A DNA stretch of 20,833 bases. Origin: Thermoanaerobacterales bacterium (GTDB lineage: Bacteria; Actinomycetota; Acidimicrobiia; Acidimicrobiales; JACDCH01). Positions 13,561-20,641 of this stretch are shown here, one piece after another. Both the position numbers and the translations under genes were made by a program. Every line of letters starts with the position of its first letter. Positions within the stretch are counted from its first letter, which is position 1. The stretch lies in contig PKRH01000059.1 in assembly GCA_017577565.1 (NCBI GenBank), forward strand, positions 1 through 20,833. Reading direction: 5' to 3'. A model generated the notes under the pieces. It had not been told where the DNA came from, did not search any database, and saw only the letters and a program-made list of their open reading frames with translations.

Positions 13561-13986
13561 TCAACCTGGCAGTTGCCAGCGCACGCCGGGGAAACGGCCG
13601 AAGTCCGTGTCGTAGGTGACGATCGTCGCGTCGTGTTCGACCGCGAGTGCGGCGAGGTGGGCGTCGTTGACCAGGTTCCCACCGGAGCCGGTCGACGCGA
13701 GCAGACCGGCGAGCACGGACAGGTGCCGGGACGTCGGCTCCAGCACGACGCTCGGCGGCTGAGCCAGCCAGGCCTCGACACGATCGACCGCCTCACGGAC
13801 GGTGAGCGGCGACGGGAAGAGGCCCACCCTGGTCGAGAGCCGGAGGAATGCCAGCAGCACGATCCAGCTCAGGCCGACCGGCTCCCGGCCGTTGAGCGCG
13901 CCGTCGAGCCACGACCGCGCCTGTTCGTGCTTGTCGACCGACTCGTTGACCGCGTAGAGCAGGACGTTGGCGTCGACGAGGATCAC
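13561..13986 (-). CDS. vapC: PIN-domain ribonuclease toxin (VapC)
   Basis: This 141-residue PIN protein is of the mycobacterial-type VapC subgroup. It begins MILVDANVLLYAVNE (Asp5), has SWIVLLAFLRLSTRVGLFPSP in the middle, GGNLVNDAHLAALAVEHD with Asp108, and TYDTDFGRFPGVRWQLP with Asp126 and Asp128. The usual second acidic residue (in the LAFLR helix) is not obvious, which also occurs in this subgroup. It would cleave RNA. It starts at GTG 13986, which overlaps the antitoxin stop in GTGA, so the two are translationally coupled. It is convergent with the helicase and shares a terminator hairpin with it. Confidence 0.9.
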   Translation of the reverse strand: MILVDANVLLYAVNESVDKHEQARSWLDGALNGREPVGLSWIVLLAFLRLSTRVGLFPSPLTVREAVDRVEAWLAQPPSVVLEPTSRHLSVLAGLLASTGSGGNLVNDAHLAALAVEHDATIVTYDTDFGRFPGVRWQLPG

Positions 13987-14237
13987 TTGCCCAGCCGCAT
14001 CTTCCGGACCAGCTCGACGTCCTCGATCTCACCCGCCAGCTGCAGCGCTCGGTCGAGGTCGACGGTCGGCACGCCCATGGCCGCGGTCGCCGTCCGGAAG
14101 GGCTCGCGACGGCGCGCATCCTCGAACCCGGCCCGGATCGCGTCGTTCAGCGCCTGCTTGAACGAGACGCCCTCCTCCTTCATGCGGCGCCGCACCAGCG
14201 CTGCGGTGTCGGGATCGAGGGTCACCGTGGTCCGCAT
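13983..14237 (-). CDS. vapB: VapB-type ribbon-helix-helix antitoxin
   Basis: This 84-residue protein starts MRTTVTLDPDTAALVRRRMK, the ribbon and first helix of an RHH DNA-binding domain, followed by GVSFKQALNDAIRAGF as the second helix. The C-terminal half (VDLDRALQLAGEIEDVELVR) would contact the toxin. The start at ATG 14237 is supported by TATGAT ending 6 bases upstream, so the mRNA is likely leaderless. It overlaps vapC by 4 bases. Strong inverted repeats upstream probably form the autoregulatory operator. Confidence 0.9.
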   Translation of the reverse strand: MRTTVTLDPDTAALVRRRMKEEGVSFKQALNDAIRAGFEDARRREPFRTATAAMGVPTVDLDRALQLAGEIEDVELVRKMRLGK

Positions 14238-14243
14238 GCAGAC

Positions 14244-14276
14244 ATCATAGCATCAGTACAGTTGATGCACTGATGC
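14244..14276 (-). promoter_or_regulatory. vapBC promoter and operator
   Basis: TATGAT (14244-14249) is a near-consensus -10 at leaderless distance from vapB. Directly upstream are GCATCAGT (14250-14257) and its perfect inverted copy ACTGATGC (14269-14276). Between them lies another TGATGC (14263-14268). The three half-sites cover the expected -35 and spacer, as for antitoxin repression. This is one of the few A/T-rich spots in the window. Confidence 0.6.
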
Positions 14277-14301
14277 CCGCCGGCGACTGGCGGCAGGGTC
14301 G

Positions 14302-15648
14302 TCACCTCCGCAGTTCGTCGAGCAGGGCGTCGACCTCGTCGGGCGTCGTGACGATGCTGGGCCCGGCGCGCACGTGCTGCTCGCGGTAGGGCGTCACCGA
14401 GGTCGAGAACCCGGCGGCGGCGAGGCGGGCGACCACGTCGTGCGGGGACTCGCCGTCGACGTCGAAGCAGACGATGCCCGACGACATGTCCTCGCCGGGC
14501 GGCGTCACGAGGCTGATCCCGTCGATGCCCGCCAGGCCCTCCTTCAGCCGGGTGACCTGCTCGTGCGTGCGGGCCGCGACCCGGTCCCGGCCGATGTCCA
14601 GGTGGAACCGGAACGCCTCGGCCAGCGCCCAGCGGTGCTCGAAGCTGTGGTAGCCGCCGGGCGTGAACCGGACGCCGTCCGTCGGCGCCGGCGGCCGGCC
14701 CTCCAGCCACTCGTCGAAGCTCGACGGCTCGAAGGCCGGGATCACGGCGTCGAGCTCCTCCCACGCTTCGGGCCGGGCCCAGACGATGCCGGTCCCCCGC
14801 GGCCCGAACAGCCACTTGTGCGTGCCCGCCACCAGCACGTCGCAGCCGAGGTCGCCGACCGACACGTCCTCGACGCCCAGGCCGTGCACGCCGTCGACGC
14901 ACAGCAGGGCCCGGTCCTCGGGCGCCCGCCCGGCGTTGGCGCCCGCCAGCGCCTCGGCGACGTCCGCGATCGGCAGCTTCACACCCGTGACCGAGTGGAC
15001 CCACGTCACCGCCACCACCCGGGTGGCGGGCGTGACCCCGGCGAGAAGGCGGTCGACGATGCCGCCCGCCGTCGCCGCGGCCGGGTCGTCGTAGAGCCGC
15101 ACCCGCCGGACCGCCACGCCGTCGCGCCGCTCCCGCAGGGCCAGCGCCTGGTGGGTCGAGTAGAAGTCGTGCTCGGTGGTCAGGACCTCCTGGCCCGGCC
15201 GCAGGCGGATCCCGCCGTAGAGCAGGCCGAGCCCCATCGTCGTGCTGTCGGTCAGCGCGACCTCCTCGGGCCGGGCCCCGAGGTACTCGGCCGCCGCCTG
15301 GCGGACCGCGGGCTCGGCCTCCGTCTCGATCGGCAGGTAGCCGTGGGTGTCCTCGTCGAGCCCGGCCCGGTGCCGCTCGAGCGCCGCGGCGACCGGCCGC
15401 GGGTGGGCGGCGAGGACGAACGCCGCGAAGTGCGCGACGTCCCGAGTCAGCGGGAACTGGTCGCGGACCGAGGCCCAGTCGGCCGGGTCGAACGGCGCGC
15501 CGTCCCCGCCGGCGGTGCCGCGGGACGGGCCCGCCCCGGCGGGCTGCTCGTCGTCGTCCCCCGAGCAGGCCGCCCCCAGGCCGGCGAGCGCCGCGCCCGC
15601 GGCGGCCGACGAGGTGGCGATGAAGGCTCGCCGACTGAGTGCCGGCAT
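14302..15648 (-). CDS. Tat-exported class V aminotransferase-fold PLP enzyme
   Basis: This 448-residue protein begins with a twin-arginine signal: SRRAFI at residues 5-10, a hydrophobic stretch, then AACSG with Cys28 as a possible but imperfect lipobox. A Gly/Asp/Pro-rich spacer (about 30-50) precedes the enzyme. The fold is class V (isopenicillin-N-epimerase / cysteine-desulfurase-like). It shows LTDSTTMGLGLLYGG for phosphate binding, VDGVHGLG with Asp252 for the pyridine nitrogen, and the Schiff-base Lys278 in AGTHKWLFGPRGTG. The chemistry may be racemisation, epimerisation or C-S lyase; the substrate is unknown. ATG 15648 is chosen over upstream Met codons because GGAGGGAG lies 8 bases before it and the Tat motif follows at once. 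No partner gene is adjacent on the strand; it may be monocistronic. Confidence 0.88.
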   Translation of the reverse strand: MPALSRRAFIATSSAAAGAALAGLGAACSGDDDEQPAGAGPSRGTAGGDGAPFDPADWASVRDQFPLTRDVAHFAAFVLAAHPRPVAAALERHRAGLDEDTHGYLPIETEAEPAVRQAAAEYLGARPEEVALTDSTTMGLGLLYGGIRLRPGQEVLTTEHDFYSTHQALALRERRDGVAVRRVRLYDDPAAATAGGIVDRLLAGVTPATRVVAVTWVHSVTGVKLPIADVAEALAGANAGRAPEDRALLCVDGVHGLGVEDVSVGDLGCDVLVAGTHKWLFGPRGTGIVWARPEAWEELDAVIPAFEPSSFDEWLEGRPPAPTDGVRFTPGGYHSFEHRWALAEAFRFHLDIGRDRVAARTHEQVTRLKEGLAGIDGISLVTPPGEDMSSGIVCFDVDGESPHDVVARLAAAGFSTSVTPYREQHVRAGPSIVTTPDEVDALLDELRR

Positions 15649-15763
15649 GGTCGTGCTCCCTCCGCTGCGGCCGCCCGTCGGCATTCTGCCGCGGCGGGCC
15701 GGCGCCACGTCCCGCCGAGCCGTCGCCGGCGTGCCCGACCCGGCCGGGAGGTGGGCGACGCCG

Positions 15764-16174
15764 CTACTCGCGCCGGAGCACGCCCGGTCTCGTCAGCGAC
15801 CAGATGACCCAGACGGCCAGGCCGATGTTCACCAGCGACCACAGGGGGTAGTACGGCACGAAGAAGAAGTTCGAGATCGCCGCGATCGCCGCGATGACGA
15901 TGGCGATCCCGCCGGCGATCGGGCTGCCGGTGAGCAGGTACGCCCCGGTGAGCGCGACGACGATGCCGATGACGAGGTGGATCCAGCCCCAGGCGCTGAC
16001 GTCGATGTCGTAGGCGTAGCCGTCGGAGACGACGAAGAAGTCGTCGTCGATGATGGCGGCCAGGCCCTGCAGGGCCTGGAAGATCCCGGTGATGACGAGC
16101 AGGGCCGCGGCGAAGAACGCCCCGCCGATCGCCCAGCCCGAGACCGGTCCTCGGGGAGTCTCGTACTCGGTCAC
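15764..16174 (-). CDS. DUF7144-family four-helix membrane protein (copy 1)
   Basis: This 136-residue protein has four predicted membrane helices at about 14-36, 64-82, 86-104 and 110-127. Between helices 1 and 2 a short outer loop precedes AWGWIHLVIGIVVALTG, and FVPYYPLWSLVNIGLAVWVIW closes the protein. WGWIH and YPLWS are the DUF7144 hallmarks. The function of the family is unknown. GTG 16174 is preferred because AAAGGGGG lies just upstream; the longer ORF adds a polar N-terminus. A paralogue lies on the other strand about 930 bases away. Confidence 0.88.
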   Translation of the reverse strand: MTEYETPRGPVSGWAIGGAFFAAALLVITGIFQALQGLAAIIDDDFFVVSDGYAYDIDVSAWGWIHLVIGIVVALTGAYLLTGSPIAGGIAIVIAAIAAISNFFFVPYYPLWSLVNIGLAVWVIWSLTRPGVLRRE

Positions 16175-16308
16175 AGGGGCCCCCTTTCGGCCGACGAGCG
16201 ACGGCCGCCGACCCGTCACCGGTGGCGGCACGACGCACGTGTTGCACGATCCGCCGGACGGGGACGGTGCGCACCACCCGGCCCGAGCGGATGCGGTTTG
16301 TGCACATC

Positions 16309-16337
16309 AGGCTACGCCGAGTGATCGCTGCTGTCAG
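16309..16337 (-). promoter_or_regulatory. Promoter CTGACA-N17-TAGCCT for DUF7144 copy 1
   Basis: CTGACA (16332-16337) is one base from the TTGACA consensus. After exactly 17 bases, TAGCCT (16309-16314) fits TANNNT. Transcription would start near 16302 and give a 5' leader of roughly 125 bases before GTG 16174. I see no riboswitch-like structure in that leader. Confidence 0.5.
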
Positions 16338-16439
16338 CGGGGCGTGGTCGACGCGCGCGCTCGGTCGCGCCCCATCGTCCGGGGAGGTGTGCGACGATCG
16401 ACCGGCAACGACCACGAGCGGGAAGGACGACGCAGAGGC

Positions 16440-16874
16440 ATGAGCGATCAGCTCCCGGGCGAGCTCGCCGACTGGGTCACCCGTCTCGCCGCCGCGCTGG
16501 CCCGGCTGGACGAGGGCCACCCCCTCGTCATCTCCCTCGCCGCCCCGGCCCCCCGAGCCGGCACCGAGAGGTCGGACCGGTACGTCCAGTTCGCCCTGCT
16601 CGGCCCCTACCTGAGAGCCGAGAGCGTGGGGAACCAGTACCTCCAGGGCGCCGATCGCCTCACACCCGAGCAGCTCGCCGACCTCGATCGGCTGGGCTGG
16701 AACGCCCCCGACGACAGCGGCAACCACTGGCGGTGGTTCGACCCCCGGGACCACCTCGACGCCGCCCGGCTGGCCGTGACGACCCTCCACGTGGTGCACG
16801 GGGTCGACCACCCACGGCAGCTCACCTTCGATGCGGCCCCGCACGTCCTCGACCTGCTGAGGCCGCCGCCGTGA
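16440..16874 (+). CDS. TY-Chap-like (YopN/CesT/YbjN-type) peptide-binding chaperone domain protein
   Basis: This 144-residue soluble protein has one alpha/beta domain. It starts with a helix (LPGELADWVTRLAAALARL), followed by HPLVISLAAP, DRYVQFALLGPYLRAESVGN, and a TPEQLADLDRLGWNAPD helix. GNHWRWFDP and AVTTLHVVHGVDHPRQLTF follow. This order, especially VQFA-LRAE-N-YL, LGW and the C-terminal helix with G-DHP-L, resembles the actinobacterial TY-Chap N-terminal domain related to secretion chaperones and YbjN. The assignment is from memory of the pattern and is moderately sure. It starts at ATG 16440 after GGGAAGGA at a longer than usual distance. It stands between the two DUF7144 genes. Its 3' end is followed by 227 bases with no gene until the next start. 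Confidence 0.6.
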   Translation: MSDQLPGELADWVTRLAAALARLDEGHPLVISLAAPAPRAGTERSDRYVQFALLGPYLRAESVGNQYLQGADRLTPEQLADLDRLGWNAPDDSGNHWRWFDPRDHLDAARLAVTTLHVVHGVDHPRQLTFDAAPHVLDLLRPPP

Positions 16875-17008
16875 CCGCCCCGCCGCCGCCGTCGCCCGTG
16901 GTCCTGGCGTCCGCCACGACCGCACCTGCACCCGAGCGACGCCGGAACGGCGGCGGCAGCCGGGCGGACCGGTCCCACCCCCACCCCGATCTCATCCCAT
17001 CGGGCTGA

Positions 17009-17036
17009 TTGCGCGGCGGGCCTCGCTTCCTACCGT
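17009..17036 (+). promoter_or_regulatory. Promoter TTGCGC-N16-TACCGT for DUF7144 copy 2
   Basis: TTGCGC (17009-17014) and TACCGT (17031-17036) are separated by 16 bases and fit -35/-10 elements. A transcript from about 17043 would carry a ~60-base leader ending in GGAGAGG before ATG 17102. Confidence 0.5.
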
Positions 17037-17101
17037 CAGGGTGCCCGGATCCTCGGCACCCGTCCGACCACGGGTCCGGGGAGCGACGGAGAGGAATGCG
17101 C

Positions 17102-17533
17102 ATGTCACGAACCATGGACCCCGACGCGCCCGGCCTGTCGAACGACGACGAACCGACCGGCTGGACGGGGTGGATCGCCTTCGCGGGCGTGATGATGATC
17201 ATCGGCGGCGGCCTCAACCTGCTGTACGGCATCGTCGCCGCCGTCAACGACGAGTGGGTCGTCTGGACCAACCGGGGCGACGTCTACCTGGACGTGTCCG
17301 AGTGGGGGTGGATCCACATCGCGCTCGGGTCGATCGTCCTGCTCAGCGGGATCGGCGTCTTCACCGGCAACGTCCTCGCCCGGATCGTCGGCGTGGTCGT
17401 CGCCAGCGTGAGCCTGATCGGCAACTTCATGTTCATGCCGGCCTACCCGCTCTGGACGCTGACCGTCATCACCATCGACGCGCTCGTCATCTGGGCGCTC
17501 ACGGCGCACGGCCGGGAGATGCGACGGGCCTAG
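17102..17533 (+). CDS. DUF7144-family four-helix membrane protein (copy 2)
   Basis: This 143-residue paralogue of copy 1 has an extra acidic cytoplasmic N-terminus (residues 1-20). Membrane helices lie at about 24-45, 70-86, 91-110 and 115-134. The hallmarks align: EWGWIHIALGSIVLLSG with WGWIH, and MPAYPLWTLTVITIDALVIWAL with YPLW. ATG 17102 has AGG 7 bases upstream, while the in-frame ATG at 17096 is too close to the ribosome-binding site. The gene has its own promoter. The function is unknown; two copies at one locus suggest non-identical partners or conditions. Confidence 0.9.
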   Translation: MSRTMDPDAPGLSNDDEPTGWTGWIAFAGVMMIIGGGLNLLYGIVAAVNDEWVVWTNRGDVYLDVSEWGWIHIALGSIVLLSGIGVFTGNVLARIVGVVVASVSLIGNFMFMPAYPLWTLTVITIDALVIWALTAHGREMRRA

Positions 17534-17587
17534 GAGGCCCCCGCCGACGGCCGCGAGGGCTTCCACCACTGACGGCGCCACCGGGTT

Positions 17588-17605
17588 CATCCCCCGTGGG
17601 GGATG
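17588..17605. promoter_or_regulatory. 18-base palindrome CATCCCCC-GT-GGGGGATG
   Basis: Perfect 8-base arms around a GT centre lie 45 bases upstream of the GTG start of the CMD-like gene and 54 bases after the DUF7144 stop. It could be an operator for the CMD-like gene or a terminator hairpin for DUF7144 copy 2. The 2-base centre is too tight for an ideal hairpin, which favours a protein-binding site. Confidence 0.5.
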
Positions 17606-17649
17606 TGCGCGCCGGCCGACCAGTGCTGACTGCACGGTGAGGTGACGCC

Positions 17650-18000
17650 GTGAAGCGAGAGCACCAAGAGCTCCTCCGGAGGCTGGCGCTCAACGACGAG
17701 GGCGCCCTGACCGCGCTGCTCGGGACCTCGCTCGCTGCGACGGGACCCGGCGGGCTGGACGCCCGGACCGCTGCGCTCGTGCGGCTGGCGGCGCTCGTCG
17801 CGCTCGAGTCGGCCTCGGCCTCGTACCAGTGGTGCGTCGCCGGCGCGCTGGCCGCGGGGGCCACCGACGACGAGGTCGTCGACGTCCTGTCGGTGCTGGC
17901 GCCCGTCGTCGGCGCCCCCCGGGTGAGCTCGGCCGCGCCGGAGGTCGCCCTCGCCATCGGCTGCGACCTGGGGATGCCGCCCGAGCCGAGCGGGGCCTGA
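17650..18000 (+). CDS. AhpD/carboxymuconolactone decarboxylase-like protein without the CxxC site
   Basis: This 116-residue all-helical protein has the CMD core: LDARTAALVRLAALVALESA, then SYQWCVAGALAAGATDDEVVDVL and VLAPVVGAPRVSSAAPEVAL. AhpD-type enzymes carry C-x-x-C-x-x-x-H in the second helix. Here the positions read Tyr59-Gln-Trp-Cys62 and then Ala66, so only one Cys remains and the proton-relay His is missing. Peroxidase activity is therefore unlikely, and a binding or structural role or different chemistry is possible. It starts at GTG 17650 behind GAGGTGA. A second, divergent copy begins after the LuxR gene, so these genes and the regulator probably form one functional unit. Confidence 0.75.
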   Translation: MKREHQELLRRLALNDEGALTALLGTSLAATGPGGLDARTAALVRLAALVALESASASYQWCVAGALAAGATDDEVVDVLSVLAPVVGAPRVSSAAPEVALAIGCDLGMPPEPSGA

Positions 18001-18039
18001 CCCGGAGCCTGACCCTCCACGTGGCACCTTGACCACTCA

Positions 18040-18068
18040 TTGCGGCCACAGCCGCCCGGACCTACGCT
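18040..18068 (+). promoter_or_regulatory. Promoter TTGCGG-N17-TACGCT of the LuxR gene, leaderless
   Basis: TTGCGG (18040-18045) and TACGCT (18063-18068) have the ideal 17-base spacer, and the -10 ends 7 bases before GTG 18076. The TTG of the -35 is also the first codon of the longest reading frame, a likely false start. Confidence 0.6.
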
Positions 18069-18075
18069 GCCGCGG

Positions 18076-20349
18076 GTGGGCAGGGCCGTCGGTGCCGAGG
18101 CGGGCACCCGGGATCTCGACCCGGCGAGGTGGTTCGGGTCCGACGTCGTCTTCGAGGAGTCGAAGCTCCGCCTGCCGCCCACCCACGGGGACCCGGTCGT
18201 GCGGTCCCGCCTCCTGGCCCGGCTGGAGGAGGCGGGGGACGTGCCGGTGCTGGCCGTCGCCGCCCCGCCCGGCTACGGCAAGACCTCGCTGCTGCGCCAG
18301 TGGTCCACCCGGGCCGAGGCCCCGGTCGCCTGGCTCTCGGTCGGCGAGGAGGACAACGACCCGGCGGTGCTGCTCGCCTACCTCGCCGCCGCCCTGGCTC
18401 GCGCCTCGCCGATCGACGCGGCCAGGTTCCGCCGCCGGATGCCGCCCGGGACACCGGTCCCCGTCATCGTCGCCCAGCGCGTCGCGGCCGCGCTCTCCTC
18501 GACCGGGCCGGTCGTCCTGGTCATCGACGGCGCGGAGGAGCTGCACAACGACCAGTGCCGGGACGCCGTCGCCGAGCTCGCGTTCCGCCTCCCGCCGACG
18601 GCCCGCCTCGCGGTCGGGTCCCGGGGCACGCCCCCGCTCCACGCGTCCCGGCTGCGCGCCCGCGGGGCGGTCACCGAGGTCGGCCCCGACGACCTGGCGA
18701 TGGACCCGACCGAGGCCCGCGCCCTCCTCGCGGGCAGCGGGGTCGCGCTGCCCGACGACGAGCTGGCCGAGCTCGTCCGACACACGGAGGGCTGGCCGGT
18801 CGCGCTCCACCTCGCCGCGCTGGCGCACCGGCGCCAGGGGCGCCTCCGCACGCCCGCCGCCCCGTTCACCGGGGACGACCGCCTGATGGCGGACTACCTG
18901 CGGACCGAGCTCTTGTCGCACGTCCCCCGCGGGCGGTCGGCGTTCATGATCCGGACCTCGGTGCTCGACCGCCTGTCGGGTCCGCTGTGCGACGCGGTGC
19001 TCGGCACCCGGCGCGCCGGTCGGCTGCTGCAGGAGCTGGCGACCGACCACCTGGTCGTGCCGCTCGACAACCGGGGGGCGTGGTTCCGGCACCACCGCCT
19101 GTTCCGCGACCTCCTCCGCGCCGAGCTCGCCCAGCGCGAGCCCGACCTCGAGCCCGTGCTCCACGCCCGGGCCGCCCGGTGGTGCGAGGCGAACGGCCTG
19201 CCCGAGGCGGCCATCGGCCACGCCCAGGCCGCCGGCGACGTCGACCGGGTCGCCCGGCTGGTGGCCGGGCGGGCGCTCGTCGCCTACGCCGACGGGCGCC
19301 TCGGCACCGTCGACCGCTGGTTCCGCTGGCTGGACGAGCGCGGGGCGCTGGCGACCCACCCGCCGGCCGCCGTGCTCGGCGCCGTCCTCATGGCGCTGAT
19401 GGCGCAGCCGGCCACGGCCGAGCGGTGGGCGGCGCTCGCCGAGCAGGCGCCGGCCGCCACGACGATGCCGGACGGCACGCCGATCGCCGGGTGGCTGGCG
19501 CTGATGCGCGGGCTGCAGTGCCGGGGCGGGCTCGCTCAGGTGCGCCGCGACGCGGGGTTGGCCCGGGTCCTCCTGCCCCCCGGCAGCCCGTGGTGCGTGT
19601 CCGCCGCCGTGGCGGAGGCGACGTCGTGGCTGCTCGACGCCGAGCCCGAGCGGGCCGACGCCCTCCTGGCCTACGCCGTGGCGGTGGGCCGGGACGTCGG
19701 CGTCGGGCCCGCGACGGCGGTGGCCCTCGCCGAGCGGGCGATCGTGGCCATCGCCCGGGACGACTGGGACGACGCCGAGCGGCTGGCCGGCCGGGCCCTC
19801 GCGGCGGTGCACGACGACCACGTCGGCGACCACGGCTGGGCCGCCCTCGTCCACGCGGTCGTGGCGCGCACGGCCGCCCACCGCGGCGACGTCGGCCGGG
19901 CACGGGCGAGCCTCGCCGAGGGGACCCGCCTGCGGCCGCAGCTCACCCACGCGGTGGCGTTCCTGTCGGTGCAGACGCTGCTGCAGCTGGCCCGCGCCTG
20001 CCTGGCGCTCGCCGACGCCGCGGGCGCCCGGGCGGTGCTGCGCGACGCCGACGACGTCCTGCGGCTCCGCCCCCAGCTCGGGAGCCTGCGCCGGGAGGCC
20101 GACGAGCTGCGGGCGACGGTCGACACGCTGCAGGTCGGCGCGCTGGGGGCGTCGTCGCTGACGACCGCCGAGCTCCGCCTCATCCCGCTGCTGTCGACGC
20201 ACCTGTCCTTCGCCGAGATCGGCGAGCGCCTGTTCGTCTCGCGGCACACGGTGAAGACCCAGGCCATCTCCGTCTACCGCAAGCTCGGCGTCTCGTCGCG
20301 CAGCGAGGCGGTCGACCGGGCGCAGGAGCTGGGGCTGCTCGGGCGGTAG
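18076..20349 (+). CDS. MalT-like LuxR-family ATPase transcriptional regulator
   Basis: This 757-residue STAND-type regulator begins with a short leader and the MalT-like KLRLPPTHGDPVVRSRLLARL. The NTPase carries Walker A at residues 64-71 (PPGYGKTS, Lys69) and a Walker B-like VVLVIDGAEEL near 146-156. A winged-helix/arm region follows (GWPVALHLAAL, RTELLSHVPRGRS, HHRLFRDLLRAEL), then an alpha-solenoid of TPR-like helices to about residue 690. The LuxR HTH occupies 695-757 (LTTAELRLIPLLS, SFAEIGERLFVSRHTVKTQ, SVYRKLGVSSRSEAV). Such proteins sense a ligand with the solenoid and activate nearby genes. I place the start at GTG 18076 from the promoter. Flanking CMD-like genes are probable targets; this is inference. 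Confidence 0.92.
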   Translation: MGRAVGAEAGTRDLDPARWFGSDVVFEESKLRLPPTHGDPVVRSRLLARLEEAGDVPVLAVAAPPGYGKTSLLRQWSTRAEAPVAWLSVGEEDNDPAVLLAYLAAALARASPIDAARFRRRMPPGTPVPVIVAQRVAAALSSTGPVVLVIDGAEELHNDQCRDAVAELAFRLPPTARLAVGSRGTPPLHASRLRARGAVTEVGPDDLAMDPTEARALLAGSGVALPDDELAELVRHTEGWPVALHLAALAHRRQGRLRTPAAPFTGDDRLMADYLRTELLSHVPRGRSAFMIRTSVLDRLSGPLCDAVLGTRRAGRLLQELATDHLVVPLDNRGAWFRHHRLFRDLLRAELAQREPDLEPVLHARAARWCEANGLPEAAIGHAQAAGDVDRVARLVAGRALVAYADGRLGTVDRWFRWLDERGALATHPPAAVLGAVLMALMAQPATAERWAALAEQAPAATTMPDGTPIAGWLALMRGLQCRGGLAQVRRDAGLARVLLPPGSPWCVSAAVAEATSWLLDAEPERADALLAYAVAVGRDVGVGPATAVALAERAIVAIARDDWDDAERLAGRALAAVHDDHVGDHGWAALVHAVVARTAAHRGDVGRARASLAEGTRLRPQLTHAVAFLSVQTLLQLARACLALADAAGARAVLRDADDVLRLRPQLGSLRREADELRATVDTLQVGALGASSLTTAELRLIPLLSTHLSFAEIGERLFVSRHTVKTQAISVYRKLGVSSRSEAVDRAQELGLLGR

Positions 20350-20390
20350 CCGGCCCGGTCCCGGTCCGGGGGTTTCACCCGGTCCGGACG

Positions 20391-20419
20391 ATGCGGCCGC
20401 GGCGCCCGGGACGTCCGAT
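20391..20419 (+). promoter_or_regulatory. Candidate promoter of the second CMD-like gene, resembling the LuxR promoter
   Basis: ATGCGG (20391-20396), a 17-base spacer and TCCGAT (20414-20419) end 6 bases before ATG 20426. The segment TGCGGCC and a following GCCCGG are shared with the LuxR promoter at nearly the same spacing. The -10 is a weak match. Confidence 0.35.
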
Positions 20420-20425
20420 GGGGCC

Positions 20426-20641
20426 ATGACCGGCGGCGCGCGCCCTCGGATGCAGCTGCGTGACCCGGAGGGCGACCGCCGTCGCCGGCTGCGGCAGCTC
20501 GCCGAGCCGGGCACCTGCGTCGCCCCGACCCCGCCGGGCGCTGCCCGGTGGGGCGAGTCGAGCCTCCTGGACGCGCGGACCGCCGCACTGGTGTGCCTCG
20601 CCACGCTGGTGGCACTGCGGGGCGGCCCCGCGTCGTACCGG
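20426..20641 (+). CDS. Partial second CMD/AhpD-like gene (3' end lost in low-quality sequence)
   Basis: About 72 residues are readable from ATG 20426. The N-terminal ~45 residues are Arg/Pro-rich with no match to the first copy. After that, LLDARTAALVCLATLVALRG and PASYRR align with LDARTAALVRLAALVALESA and SASYQW of the CMD-like gene at 17650. The homology shows it is a paralogue and that the frame is real up to about 20640, where G/C homopolymers begin and reading becomes meaningless. As in the first copy, there is no CxxC at the expected helix. Its start lies 76 bases after the LuxR stop, and it may be regulated by LuxR. Confidence 0.6.

Noticed and set aside
18029..18034. TTGACC as the -35 of the LuxR promoter
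   Set aside because: It is 28 bases from the TACGCT -10, too far. TTGCGG at 18040 has the ideal 17-base spacing.
18037..20604. An 855-codon open frame opposite the LuxR gene
   Set aside because: It is an antisense shadow of a gene with clear Walker and HTH motifs.
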